This document shows, one piece after another, positions 1 through 7,811 of a DNA stretch of 39,712 nt; within the stretch, counting starts at the first letter, position 1; the number at the start of each line of letters is the position of its first letter. The notes beneath the pieces are model-generated. The model was not told the DNA's origin. It saw only the letters and a program-made list of their open reading frames with translations, and did no database searches. The stretch covers positions 1-39,712 of the IMG/VR virus record IMGVR_UViG_3300017783_000068. One strand, given 5' to 3'. The translations under genes were made by a program, and so were the position numbers. Source of the stretch: a virus.

Positions 1-2130
1 GCTGGCGACGGTTTGGCATTGATAGCAAAAGTGGCAAATATAAAAATGATAGAAGCAGCAAAGCAGATCGCGCCGGTTCTTGGTGTTGATACACTGCAAA
101 AAGTAGATAAAAAAGCAATTGAGGCGAACAAGAAAAAAGCCGCCGCGAACAGAAAAAAGCGCGAAGAAGCCGAAAAAGCAGAACGCGAAAAGGGTGCGAA
201 AATAGCAGTAGACATTTGGAAAACCTGCAAGCCAGCATCGTTAGATCACCCGTATTTGCAAAAGAAAATAATACACGATCACGGCGCGCGTGTTCTGACT
301 GCTGAGCACACGAACAACGAAACTAAGTTTGACGCGGGAACGCTGGTTATCCCTTGCGCTAATTTTGACGACAAAGGCACCCTTAGAATTCAAAGCCTTG
401 AGTTTATTAGCTTAAATAAAAAGCAGGGCTTATACGGCGGCAAACGAAGCGGCTGCTTTTACGTCATGGGCGGCTCAGAAACGCTTAAAGATGCACCCAG
501 AATATTCGTGAGCGAAGGGTTTGCGACCGCAGCAACGATAAAAGAGCAGACCGGCGCACCATCAGTTTGTTGCTTTAGTAGCGGCCAGCTAAAGGCAGTG
601 ACCGCAGCACTTAAAAAACACTATCCAGATTCGCAAATTGTCGTCTGTGCAGATCGTGACGAGAGCGGCGACGGTGAAGAAAAGGCCAAAAAGACCGGCT
701 GCAAATATTTGCTGGTGCCTGCTGTTGAGGGCGTTACCGATTGGAATGATTATTACGTGCAAGGCTTTGACGTTGTTGGCGCAATGATGACGATTGAAAT
801 GGAGCAAGCGCAAGAGCACGAAGCCGACGAACATGAGGCGCATTATGAGGAAGCAAGCGAACAGCAAGAGATTGAAAAAACGCCGGCGGAATCGAAAAAG
901 GAGAACGACACAGCAGCGATAGAGTACGACTGGCGCAGCGATTTAATATTTAAAAAAGACGGGCTGACAATCGAGAACAGCATCAACAATGCGCAGATTT
1001 TATTTAGCTATCACGATGAAATGCGGGGCGTTTTGGGCTTCAACGAGTTTTCTAAGTCAGTCGATGTTTTATGTTCGCCGCCTTGGAAGGACAACGCAAA
1101 AAAATACCCTCGCGCGATTAACGACGTTGACGACACTCGCGCAACGGCATGGCTAGAGCGCCTAGGCTGCAAGCTTCAGATTGGAAACGTCCACAACGCG
1201 CTTGTGTCTGCTGCGCATCATAACCCGTTTAACCCGTTAGTGGATTTTTTAGAGGGCTTAGAGTGGGACGGTAAAGCTCGCATTAATAACGTGCTGCATA
1301 AGCTTTTCGGCTGCCCAGATGATGAATATACGGCCAGCGTTTCGCGTCGGTTCTTAGTCGGTTCTGTTGCAAGGGCGATTGATGCAGGTTGTAAAATGGA
1401 CACTATGCTAATTCTGGAAGGCCCGCAAGGGTTGAAAAAGTCAACGGCAGTCGCGGAGCTTTACGGCGAAGACTGGTTTACAGACGAGCTTGGCGACTTG
1501 GGTTCTAAGGATGCCGCGCTGCAAGTTCAGGGGGTGTGGGCTGTTGAGATCGCAGAACTCGCGACGATGAACCGCGCAGAGTCGAACAGAATTAAGGAAT
1601 GGATTACGCGCCGAGAAGATCGTTTTAGACCGCCTTATGGCCGCAACATAGTCAGAGCGCCTAGGCAGTGCGTATTAATCAGCACAGTAAACCCAGAGGG
1701 CGGTTATTTGAAAGACGCAACTGGCGGGCGTAGGTTCTGGCCGGTGAAATGCACGCTAATTAATGTCGAATGGATTAAAAAATATCGGCTGCAAATATGG
1801 GCCGAGGCAGTCGCAGCTTATAAAAACAACGAGCGCTGGTGGTTTGACAAGGACGAAATGCACATCGCGCAAGAGCAGCAAGAAATGCGCTACGAGTCGG
1901 ACGCATGGACAGACCAGATAAAAGAATTTTTAGACGATCCTTCGCGAACTAAGCAGATTTCAGTGAGCGAGATTATGAACGATTGCTTAGACTTGCCCGC
2001 AGCACAGCAAACGCAGATTGCAGCTAACAGGGTTGCGAAGGTGTTAACCGCTGACGGATATCATAGAGTGCGCAGGCGCATAGCCGGAAAGCTAAAATGG
2101 GTTTATGAAATGCCTGAAGATCATATTTAA
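1..2130 (+). CDS. Toprim/VapE-type DNA primase-helicase, 5' partial
   Basis: Phage replication protein predicted to prime and unwind DNA. The reading frame is open to base 1 (residues AGDG precede the first possible TTG start at 13), so the N-terminus, probably a zinc-binding primase domain, lies outside the window. Counting from the TTG at 13: a lysine-rich linker (30-60), a Toprim domain with the acidic motif SEGFATA (E168) and the CADRDES motif (D214, D216), an acidic linker (265-300), then a virulence-associated-E (VapE) P-loop domain with Walker A EGPQGLKKST (469-478), Walker B-like VWAVEIAEL (508-516) and a basic RFRPPYGR segment. Family and domain order match known phage primase-helicases. 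It converges with the leftward 2214-3081 genes. Confidence 0.93.
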   Translation, partial: AGDGLALIAKVANIKMIEAAKQIAPVLGVDTLQKVDKKAIEANKKKAAANRKKREEAEKAEREKGAKIAVDIWKTCKPASLDHPYLQKKIIHDHGARVLTAEHTNNETKFDAGTLVIPCANFDDKGTLRIQSLEFISLNKKQGLYGGKRSGCFYVMGGSETLKDAPRIFVSEGFATAATIKEQTGAPSVCCFSSGQLKAVTAALKKHYPDSQIVVCADRDESGDGEEKAKKTGCKYLLVPAVEGVTDWNDYYVQGFDVVGAMMTIEMEQAQEHEADEHEAHYEEASEQQEIEKTPAESKKENDTAAIEYDWRSDLIFKKDGLTIENSINNAQILFSYHDEMRGVLGFNEFSKSVDVLCSPPWKDNAKKYPRAINDVDDTRATAWLERLGCKLQIGNVHNALVSAAHHNPFNPLVDFLEGLEWDGKARINNVLHKLFGCPDDEYTASVSRRFLVGSVARAIDAGCKMDTMLILEGPQGLKKSTAVAELYGEDWFTDELGDLGSKDAALQVQGVWAVEIAELATMNRAESNRIKEWITRREDRFRPPYGRNIVRAPRQCVLISTVNPEGGYLKDATGGRRFWPVKCTLINVEWIKKYRLQIWAEAVAAYKNNERWWFDKDEMHIAQEQQEMRYESDAWTDQIKEFLDDPSRTKQISVSEIMNDCLDLPAAQQTQIAANRVAKVLTADGYHRVRRRIAGKLKWVYEMPEDHI

Positions 2131-2137
2131 CAAGCAT

Positions 2138-2164
2138 AAAAAAAGCCCCTTGGAGAGAGGGGCT
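2138..2164 (-). terminator. Rho-independent terminator of the leftward 2214-3081 operon
   Basis: A 7-bp stem (AGCCCCT/AGGGGCT at 2144-2150 and 2158-2164) with a 7-base loop. On the minus strand it is followed by a run of seven Ts (2138-2144 read in reverse). The plus side has no T tract, so it should stop leftward transcription before it enters the primase-helicase gene antisense. Confidence 0.85.
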
Positions 2165-2213
2165 AAAATAAGGAATCACTTGAAAACAACGACCCCAGCT
2201 TAATTTATTTTTT

Positions 2214-2459
2214 TTACTCTTGCAAGGGTTTAGGCGGCGGGCCAACTGTTAGGCAATGAGGCCCTATTAAATCCAAGTTATCGGATAGTCTATCTAACAA
2301 CGATTGAAAAGTGCTCAGCGTCACAACTTCTTCTCTTTTCTTCCATGATCCACGCACCTTCTCATAGTAACTAAAAGTTAAAACTTCACCGCCTATATTT
2401 TCAGCTTCTTCGTCTGTAAGGAAGCAAAGCAGATGGTTTTTAAAATAAAAATTTCTCAT
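2214..2459 (-). CDS. Hypothetical small phage protein
   Basis: Unrecognised protein of 81 residues from the ATG at 2459. The frame stays open upstream, with an ATG at 2495 and a TTG at 2510. None of the candidate starts has a convincing Shine-Dalgarno, so the start is uncertain. The composition looks coding: an acidic segment (TDEEAENIGGE), a charged middle (KVRGSWKKREEVV) and a proline-rich end (VGPPPKPLQE). It is the last gene of a leftward cluster and is followed at once by a minus-strand terminator. No function can be inferred; it is probably an accessory early gene. Confidence 0.55.
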   Translation of the reverse strand: MRNFYFKNHLLCFLTDEEAENIGGEVLTFSYYEKVRGSWKKREEVVTLSTFQSLLDRLSDNLDLIGPHCLTVGPPPKPLQE

Positions 2460-2542
2460 GACCAAATCCAAGTTAAAAGAGCCACTACAAAACATAATCC
2501 ATACAAACAAAAAAGCAACGCAAGAAAAAAATTATAATTTAA

Positions 2543-2650
2543 TCATGATGCTTCGCGCATTGCCTCGCACGTACAACTGCCAGTAAAAATAACCACCGAT
2601 ATTGAGGCGAGAATCTTTAATATAAAAATTATAGGTGCAAAATCTAACAT
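2543..2650 (-). CDS. Small predicted membrane protein (35 aa)
   Basis: Short ORF whose ATG overlaps the TAA of the upstream 143-aa gene (TAATG) and which is preceded by a purine-rich AGGGGAAG at good spacing. The peptide has a hydrophobic stretch (FAPIIFILKILASISVVIFT) and then a small cysteine-containing tail (SCTCEAMREAS), consistent with one transmembrane segment or a weak signal/lipobox-like N-terminus. Translational coupling and the ribosome site support a real gene. Function unknown. Confidence 0.55.
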   Translation of the reverse strand: MLDFAPIIFILKILASISVVIFTGSCTCEAMREAS

Positions 2651-3081
2651 TATTCTTCCCCTACCATATCTTTAAATACTTCTTTTTTAGCTCCCCTCTG
2701 TAACGCATTGCTGATAATTTCGGCGGCGGTAAAAGCTCTTTCATGATCTTCGTTTTGCAGAAATTTTGCGGCGTTTTCGCAAAATTTAATTACTTTTTTT
2801 ATCTCTTGCCTTTCATGCTTAAGCTTTAAATATTCCTTAGTTTGGTCGCCGCAAGCGTGATTAATAGCTCTAACTGTTGTGGAGGGAGGGCCAAAAAGCG
2901 TATTTTCATAACCAAACTCGCTGCCGCACCGTTTAGTGAAACGAATCTCACCAATTCTAAATTGCGTTGGTGTAGTCGCTGTTACCTTTTCCGCAACGTA
3001 AAATGTTTTGTAGTTACGCGGTGCAATTTTGACGAATTTACTCATTAAGACTATATCGCCTTTTTGTATGTTCTCGAACAT
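2650..3081 (-). CDS. Hypothetical phage protein, 143 aa
   Basis: Unrecognised. The N-terminal half (FENIQKGDIVLMSKFVKIAP) looks like a small beta-rich domain of the kind that starts with a GD-I-V-L turn. The C-terminal half (about 85-143) is charged and helical, with possible coiled coil around LKLKHERQEIKKVIKF. The start is supported by AAGGA about 9 bases upstream. It is the first gene of the leftward cluster and is read away from the repeat-rich regulatory region at 3082-3482, so it is probably driven from there and is a good candidate for early expression. No catalytic motif is seen. Confidence 0.75.
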   Translation of the reverse strand: MFENIQKGDIVLMSKFVKIAPRNYKTFYVAEKVTATTPTQFRIGEIRFTKRCGSEFGYENTLFGPPSTTVRAINHACGDQTKEYLKLKHERQEIKKVIKFCENAAKFLQNEDHERAFTAAEIISNALQRGAKKEVFKDMVGEE

Positions 3082-3482
3082 TTTTCTATTCCTTGTTTAA
3101 GTTGTTTTTTAATCTTGTATATATAATAGATTATATCAATAATTAAGTCTATTTTTGCCTAAATTTATTTTGTTATAAGTGGGAACATTTTTATAGCCAG
3201 TGTTCCTAGTGTTCCCACTCTTATACTAGGATGCTGAACTTTATTGCAAAAAAATATACTCTTAACTATATATAAAGGGTGCTATACTGGGAACTGGGAA
3301 CAATACTGGGAACGCTGGAAGCCGCATGTGGCCTAGTTTGTCCCACTGTTCTATATATTCCTACTATATATATAAAATGTAATATAATATGGTATATAAT
3401 AGTATGTATAACGTTTATAATATAAGTTAGACCTATACCTAAAACTGGGAACAACTGGGAACACTTAAAAATGGAGAAACAA
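3082..3482. promoter_or_regulatory. Divergent intergenic control region / candidate origin
   Basis: About 400 bases with no convincing gene, between a leftward and a rightward gene. It holds extremely AT-rich DNA (3361-3420 has 9 G/C in 60 bases), TATACT -10-like hexamers at 3222-3227 and 3283-3288, and a cluster of ACTGGGAAC repeats in both orientations. This layout fits divergent promoters with operators, or an iteron origin with a DNA-unwinding element. The sequence alone does not decide between them. Confidence 0.6.
3179..3462. repeat. ACTGGGAAC repeat cluster (iterons or operators)
   Basis: Direct copies of ACTGGGAAC lie at 3286-3294 (extended to 3301 as a partly overlapping second unit), 3305-3313, 3444-3452 and 3454-3462. 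The last two are 10 bp apart, about one helical turn. Related or inverted forms occur at 3179-3187 (GTGGGAACA), 3201-3208 (TGTTCCTA), 3209-3218 (GTGTTCCCAC) and 3339-3346 (TGTCCCAC). The copies flank an approximately 90-bp stretch of almost pure A/T. Confidence 0.8.
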
Positions 3483-3884
3483 ATGTTAGAAAAAATCAGC
3501 CATGTTTTTGAGATTAAAAACGATCAGATTGTCTATAAAAATCCGACCTCAATTTGTTGCAAAGTTGGGCAAGAAGCTGGCACACTCGTTAACGGCCATT
3601 ATCGGGTTATGGTTGCAGGGGATTATTTCCCGCTCTCAAAAATTGCTTGGGCGCTTTTGTTCGATGAATGGCCAAACTCAACTGTATACTTTGTGACCGG
3701 CAAAACAGCTAAGCGAAAAAATTTAACCAAGGGCCGGTGCGCTTCAATTCAGTCTGTTAAGATTTGGGAGCAAGACGGAGTGATCCTAAAAAATGACGGG
3801 TGGCATTGTCAGGAGTTCGGGCCGTTTCTGAAGCCGCAACAAGCACTGTCAACGCATCGACTGTTAACTGATAAAAAAGATTAA
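3483..3884 (+). CDS. HNH-fold-like protein lacking the catalytic residues
   Basis: The start is set at ATG 3483 rather than 3471 because GGAG at 3473-3476 lies six bases before it. The 133-residue protein has the scaffold of small phage HNH proteins: G-H-Y-R-V-x-V-x-G, then IAWALLFDEWP where family members have HRLxWxxxxGxWP, then TGKTAKRKNL where members have the D-H-I-N-G-N-R-x-D-N-R-I-x-N-L metal site. The expected H, D-H and N are all replaced (SKIAW, YFVTG). Its place directly before TerS matches HNH proteins that assist packaging in other phages. I infer a non-catalytic DNA-binding derivative; a different fold is possible. Confidence 0.6.
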   Translation: MLEKISHVFEIKNDQIVYKNPTSICCKVGQEAGTLVNGHYRVMVAGDYFPLSKIAWALLFDEWPNSTVYFVTGKTAKRKNLTKGRCASIQSVKIWEQDGVILKNDGWHCQEFGPFLKPQQALSTHRLLTDKKD

Positions 3885-3910
3885 CAGGGCCATTTAAAAT
3901 AGCCGTAACT

Positions 3911-3939
3911 TTGAAAAAGCAAGGCGCGGCTGTTATGTT
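3911..3939 (+). promoter_or_regulatory. Candidate sigma70-like promoter of the late operon
   Basis: TTGAAA at 3911-3916 and TATGTT at 3934-3939 are separated by 17 bases, just before the terminase small-subunit gene and its GAGG ribosome site (3958-3961). The -35 matches consensus at five of six positions and the -10 at four. No other rightward promoter was found before the long structural gene block. Confidence 0.4.
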
Positions 3940-3969
3940 GTAAATAATTATTTTTTTGAGGCATGAAAA

Positions 3970-4380
3970 ATGGCAAGGCCGTATGTGTGGGAAGTGGACG
4001 AAAACAAGAAAATTGTTGATAAGTCGATTTTTCAACAAATAGAAGATTTTGCTGCAACTGGCTTAACGAAAAAGCAAATCGCTTTTAATATGGGCATCAA
4101 TGAAAACACGTTTAATGCGTACCAAGAACGTGACGGGCGGGTAAGAGAAGCTTACGACACCGGAAAGGCCAAAGGCATACAGGCGGTAACAAACACGCTT
4201 TACAGCAAAGCCAAAGAAGGCGACAACACCGCAATGATTTTCTTTCTAAAGAACCGCGACCCTGAAAATTGGGAAGATGTGCAGAAACGTCACCATGCAG
4301 GGCATGACGGGGGGCCGGTTAAGATAACGAGCATTACGCGCGAAATTGTAGACAGCGTGGACGATGAACCTAGCGATTAA
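3970..4380 (+). CDS. terS: Terminase small subunit
   Basis: DNA-recognition subunit of the packaging motor. The N-terminal half carries a helix-turn-helix (LTKKQIAFNMGINENTF, about residues 33-49). It is followed by the family signature KEGDNTAMIFFLKNRDPENW (about 88-107), typical of small terminases that precede PBSX/Terminase_3-type large subunits. GAGG lies eight bases before the ATG. The last 17 bases overlap the TerL start in another frame, so the pair is translationally coupled. Length (136 aa) is normal for the family. Confidence 0.9.
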   Translation: MARPYVWEVDENKKIVDKSIFQQIEDFAATGLTKKQIAFNMGINENTFNAYQERDGRVREAYDTGKAKGIQAVTNTLYSKAKEGDNTAMIFFLKNRDPENWEDVQKRHHAGHDGGPVKITSITREIVDSVDDEPSD

Positions 4381-5596
4381 AACCCCGCGCTGGTGTAAGC
4401 CGTTAATCGAGCCGCCAGCGCTGTTAGCCGCTTATCTTGGTGCAAAGGGTGGGCGTGGTTCTGGTAAATCTCATTTCTTTGCCGAAAAAGTTGTTGAAGA
4501 AATGGTGGCCGACCCTGATGTTTGCATTGTCTGTATACGAGAGATTCAAAAATCGCTAAAGTTTTCAGCCAAAAAACTGATTGAGCAAAAAATACGTGAT
4601 CTAAAAGTCAGCCATTTGTTTGAGGTGACGCTTAACGAGATTAAGCGCAAGAGTGGCGAAGGCATTTGCATATTTCAAGGGATGCAAGATCATACAGCAG
4701 ATTCTATAAAATCGCTTGAGGGCTTCAAATACGCATGGGTTGAGGAAGCGCAAAGCATGAGCGCTAGATCACTCGAATTATTAGGCCCGACCATCAGGAT
4801 GGAAGCTAGTCAAATTTGGTTTAGCTGGAACCCTGACCAGCCAGACGACCCCGTGGAGAAGCTATTCGCCAAAGCTGCGAACGATGAAGATTTAGTTCTT
4901 GTTCACGTTAATTTTAATCAAAATCCTTGGTGCACTAAGAAGCTCAAAAAAGAAGCCGAGCGGCACAGAAGGCGCGACCCTGACACCTACGGGCATGTTT
5001 GGCTTGGTGAGTTCAACACCAAATCGGATGATCAGGTTTTATGCGGTCGTTGGTCTATTGACGAATTTGCAGCGAATGACCAAGAATTTAACGGGCCATA
5101 CTTTGGCGCTGACTGGGGTTTTAGTGTTGACCCGACGACGTTAATTCGCTGCTGGGAAAAAGAAATCGTTTTATATATTGATCGAGAGGTCTACGGAAAC
5201 GGCGTTGAAGTAATCGACACCCCTCAGCTATTTGCGCAGATCGAAGGCAGCGAAAAAAGCGTTATTCGCGCAGACAACGCTAGGCCCGAATTAATCAGCC
5301 ACATGCAAAAGCATGGCTACCCAAAATTAATTTCTTGTCAAAAATGGAAAGGCAGCGTCGAGGACGGTATCACAACGCTGCGAAGCTTTGAAAAGATAGT
5401 GATCCACCCTAGTTGCGTGCATACTGCGGAAGAAGCTCGGCTTTGGAAGTACAAACGGGACGCAAAAACGAACGAAGTCTTGCCCGCTTTGATAGATAAA
5501 AACAATCATTGTTGGGACGCGGTTAGATATGCTATTGAAAAAATGATAAAAAGAGCTAATACTTTAAGTGAACTTTTGGCGGCTGCTGCCGGTTAA
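4364..5596 (+). CDS. terL: Terminase large subunit (ATPase-nuclease)
   Basis: Motor that pumps DNA into the prohead and cuts the concatemer. Walker A is GGRGSGKS (29-36), Walker B is YAWVEEA (123-129), and the coupling motif is SWNP (154-157). The RNase H-like nuclease acidic residues are visible as D250 (GADWGF), D304 (IRADNARPE) and D385 (HCWDAVRYA). Length (410 aa) and motifs fit the Terminase_3/PBSX-like family. The gene overlaps terS by 17 bases. It is unusual that the portal gene does not follow directly: about 8 kb of other structural genes intervene. Confidence 0.95.
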   Translation: MNLAIKTPRWCKPLIEPPALLAAYLGAKGGRGSGKSHFFAEKVVEEMVADPDVCIVCIREIQKSLKFSAKKLIEQKIRDLKVSHLFEVTLNEIKRKSGEGICIFQGMQDHTADSIKSLEGFKYAWVEEAQSMSARSLELLGPTIRMEASQIWFSWNPDQPDDPVEKLFAKAANDEDLVLVHVNFNQNPWCTKKLKKEAERHRRRDPDTYGHVWLGEFNTKSDDQVLCGRWSIDEFAANDQEFNGPYFGADWGFSVDPTTLIRCWEKEIVLYIDREVYGNGVEVIDTPQLFAQIEGSEKSVIRADNARPELISHMQKHGYPKLISCQKWKGSVEDGITTLRSFEKIVIHPSCVHTAEEARLWKYKRDAKTNEVLPALIDKNNHCWDAVRYAIEKMIKRANTLSELLAAAAG

Positions 5597-5616
5597 TTAA
5601 ATAAAAGGGTAAAATT

Positions 5617-6081
5617 ATGGCATCAGGAATATTTAATATTGCGCGGGGCGGCGTAAACGAATTAGTCAATCAAGTAGCTTTAAGTACTCATGAATTGGTT
5701 GTGGTTCTGTTAAAAACAACAGAGTCTGACGATCTTTTACAGGAGCGAACGAATTTAACAGAAATACTGCAGGCGGCAGGAAATACAGAAGCAGACTTCA
5801 CAAATTATTCGCGCAAAGTTTTAACGACGACAGAGATCAACGCGCCGACGATTGATAACGGTGACGACTCCCGATCTTCTTTTGTTCCAGATATTGAATG
5901 GGCTGACGCAGGTGGGTCACTAAATAACAGTTTAGTAAAACTTATTATATGTCAGCGCCCTTTAAATCAAACGTCTACGGTGACATTTGTACCCCTTTGC
6001 CAGTACGATTTTATCGGCACGACGAACGGCACTTTACTGACAGCGAAAGCACCTGTAACTGGATTCTTTAAAGCCTCTTAG
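5617..6081 (+). CDS. Predicted virion structural protein
   Basis: 154 residues, preceded by AAGGGT seven bases before the ATG. From memory it resembles an uncharacterised phage structural family with the core TEADFTNYSRKVLT (about 57-70), then an aspartate-rich turn and a Trp-containing strand (DIEWADAGG), ending in GFFKAS. The predicted structure is mostly beta with no catalytic motif. First gene of the TerL-portal cassette, it is probably a head-surface or fibre-anchoring protein. The role is inferred from position; the family recognition is moderate. Confidence 0.6.
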   Translation: MASGIFNIARGGVNELVNQVALSTHELVVVLLKTTESDDLLQERTNLTEILQAAGNTEADFTNYSRKVLTTTEINAPTIDNGDDSRSSFVPDIEWADAGGSLNNSLVKLIICQRPLNQTSTVTFVPLCQYDFIGTTNGTLLTAKAPVTGFFKAS

Positions 6082-6092
6082 GAGCCTAAAAA

Positions 6093-6842
6093 ATGGCTAA
6101 ATTCTTTTTTGATCCAGCGGCTTATGCTGATGAAACAGATATACGAACGCTTGGCTGGCAAGCGCCGATCGGATTTTTTGCACGGACAGTTAACGGCATT
6201 AGAGTCTGGAAGGAAAATGCGCCAACATTTGTTTTTGGAACGGTTCCGAAAAACGTATATTTTAACGCGTTAGGGCCAATTGGCGCTTTCGATATTTTAC
6301 TAATACAGAATTTTGGGGTGTCTGTTCACGCTGACCCGCAATTAATTAACCCGATGCTTGGCGCAGGTTTATTTAATGAAGACCCACTAAGATCAGAAGC
6401 TTTGCATTTTGAAACTTTTTCTGATGTGCCGACTTATAACCCTAATAGTACCTATCCAGCGTCAAACATTGTTACCAACTCAATTGCAGGCGGGCTAGAT
6501 TCAACGGTCGCAACGGCGGTTCGCGCTTCGTTTGATGGTACAACTTGGCAAGTAAAAGCGTGGCAAGCGCCTGTTGATCAGTTGGAAGCAAACGAATCTT
6601 CAGCGACAATTGTACACACTGAAACGGTAAACGCTGGCTTTTTAGCAGATGGAAAAGTTATGCCATCGTTTACGTTTAGACCAAAAACAAACTTTGGTCT
6701 TTCGCTTTCAAGCATTAGCGTTGGCACCGATGGCGATCTAGCACCTTTTGTTGATGTGCCGCCACCAGTTATTACAGCCCCGACCAATCTAACTGTTTCA
6801 AATATTACGAGCAATAGCGCTGATTTAGACTGGGACGTTTAA
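6093..6842 (+). CDS. Structural/adhesin protein, N-terminal part; FN3 cut by stop
   Basis: 249 residues with a strong AGGAG ribosome site. Residues 1-225 are beta-rich and unrecognised, perhaps the particle-attachment part. After a proline linker (DVPPPVITAP) comes the beginning of a fibronectin type III domain, with strands A and B ending in SADLDWDV. Then TAA (6840-6842) stops the frame. The next codons in the same frame (TTT ATG TCT TTT GGC TAT GAG) give the expected FN3 strand C, so the domain continues past the stop. Either the product is truncated here, or this is the first part of a longer protein made by readthrough. Confidence 0.7.
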   Translation: MAKFFFDPAAYADETDIRTLGWQAPIGFFARTVNGIRVWKENAPTFVFGTVPKNVYFNALGPIGAFDILLIQNFGVSVHADPQLINPMLGAGLFNEDPLRSEALHFETFSDVPTYNPNSTYPASNIVTNSIAGGLDSTVATAVRASFDGTTWQVKAWQAPVDQLEANESSATIVHTETVNAGFLADGKVMPSFTFRPKTNFGLSLSSISVGTDGDLAPFVDVPPPVITAPTNLTVSNITSNSADLDWDV

Positions 6843-6845
6843 TTT

Positions 6846-7793
6846 ATGTCTTTTGGCTATGAGATAGAGCTTAAAAACTTAAACACTGGCGAAACTCAGT
6901 ATATTGCTGGAAGCGAAAGCACTTCAGGGCCGCTCAACGTAACCGAAAGCAATGGCGTTTTGTCTGTCACCACAGACGGAACTTATGATTTCAGTGGTAT
7001 CAAGGCGGCAGTCTGGAAGGACGAGCTAGATTACTCAGAGCCAGCAGGTCAAGCGCCAACGGGTAATTATGCAGACAATAGAGATGTTGTACTTGATGAT
7101 CAAGTGACGCTAGGAAATCGCCCTCGATCTTGGAAAGGGACAGTCAAAGGCAAGCTCGACCCTCTCGTAAACAGGACAGAGTCTATGTATGCTACGTGGT
7201 GGCAGCAGTTTAGTTGTGACTTAGAAGACCCTGCCTTTTTCACAACTAATAATCGTTCCGATAAATTTGCACGAGTCTGGGATGACAGTAACGGCAACGG
7301 TACTCGTGTTTCGTGGACTAAAATGCATCTCACTTACAGTGATGCTAATGATACAGATTGGGAAGGTATGAATTTTGTACCTAATACGTGGACTCGAATG
7401 GAATTGTGGGTTACGCCAACGACGATTAAGGCGTTGCAAGATGGTGTTGTGGCTCATGATATTAGTGATCAAGTTGATCAAGACTTAACGAAAGACCTTT
7501 TCTGGGCGCAGGTTGGTTACGACATGAGCCAAACTGTACATGCTATTCAGTCATTTAATTGGTGGTTGAGTGATCTGTACCAACTAGACACCCCCGCTCG
7601 CGTAGAAATATCTGATTCTCCAACTTGGAATAACGGTCAAATTAAGCGCTACGTTCAAGACGTAATAAGCGCAGATGCAACAACTATTCAGGCGAATTTA
7701 AATCTATCTGACTTGACAGGCAGCACATACGTTTACGTTGTTGACGAGAACAACAATGTTATGAACGAAAACGGCGTGTCAGTAGGAGCGTAG
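6846..7793 (+). CDS. Adhesin middle part: FN3 strand segment plus lectin-like module
   Basis: 315 residues in the same frame as the preceding gene, one codon after its TAA. No good ribosome site precedes ATG 6846. Residues 1-27 (GYEIELKNLNTGETQYIAG) look like FN3 strands C-E that belong to the half-domain upstream. The rest (about 28-315) is a tryptophan-rich beta-sandwich module of concanavalin/LamG style (WTRMELWVTPTTIKALQDG), followed by a small Ig-like end (ARVEISDSPTW ... YVYVVDENNNV). This end type is known from marine bacterial and phage surface proteins. The frame ends with TAG 7791-7793, and open sequence continues in frame to the next ATG at 7812. Confidence 0.65.
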   Translation: MSFGYEIELKNLNTGETQYIAGSESTSGPLNVTESNGVLSVTTDGTYDFSGIKAAVWKDELDYSEPAGQAPTGNYADNRDVVLDDQVTLGNRPRSWKGTVKGKLDPLVNRTESMYATWWQQFSCDLEDPAFFTTNNRSDKFARVWDDSNGNGTRVSWTKMHLTYSDANDTDWEGMNFVPNTWTRMELWVTPTTIKALQDGVVAHDISDQVDQDLTKDLFWAQVGYDMSQTVHAIQSFNWWLSDLYQLDTPARVEISDSPTWNNGQIKRYVQDVISADATTIQANLNLSDLTGSTYVYVVDENNNVMNENGVSVGA

Positions 7794-7811
7794 GGACGAT
7801 GGGATCATAAC

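Noticed and set aside
3179-3462. ACTGGGAAC repeats as a CRISPR array
   Set aside because: Units are only 9 bases, occur in both orientations and have no uniform spacers; no cas genes are present.
3885-3969. Hairpin AGCCG...CGGCT as terminator before TerS
   Set aside because: Only a 5-bp stem with a long loop and no T tract directly after it; the sequence fits a promoter better.
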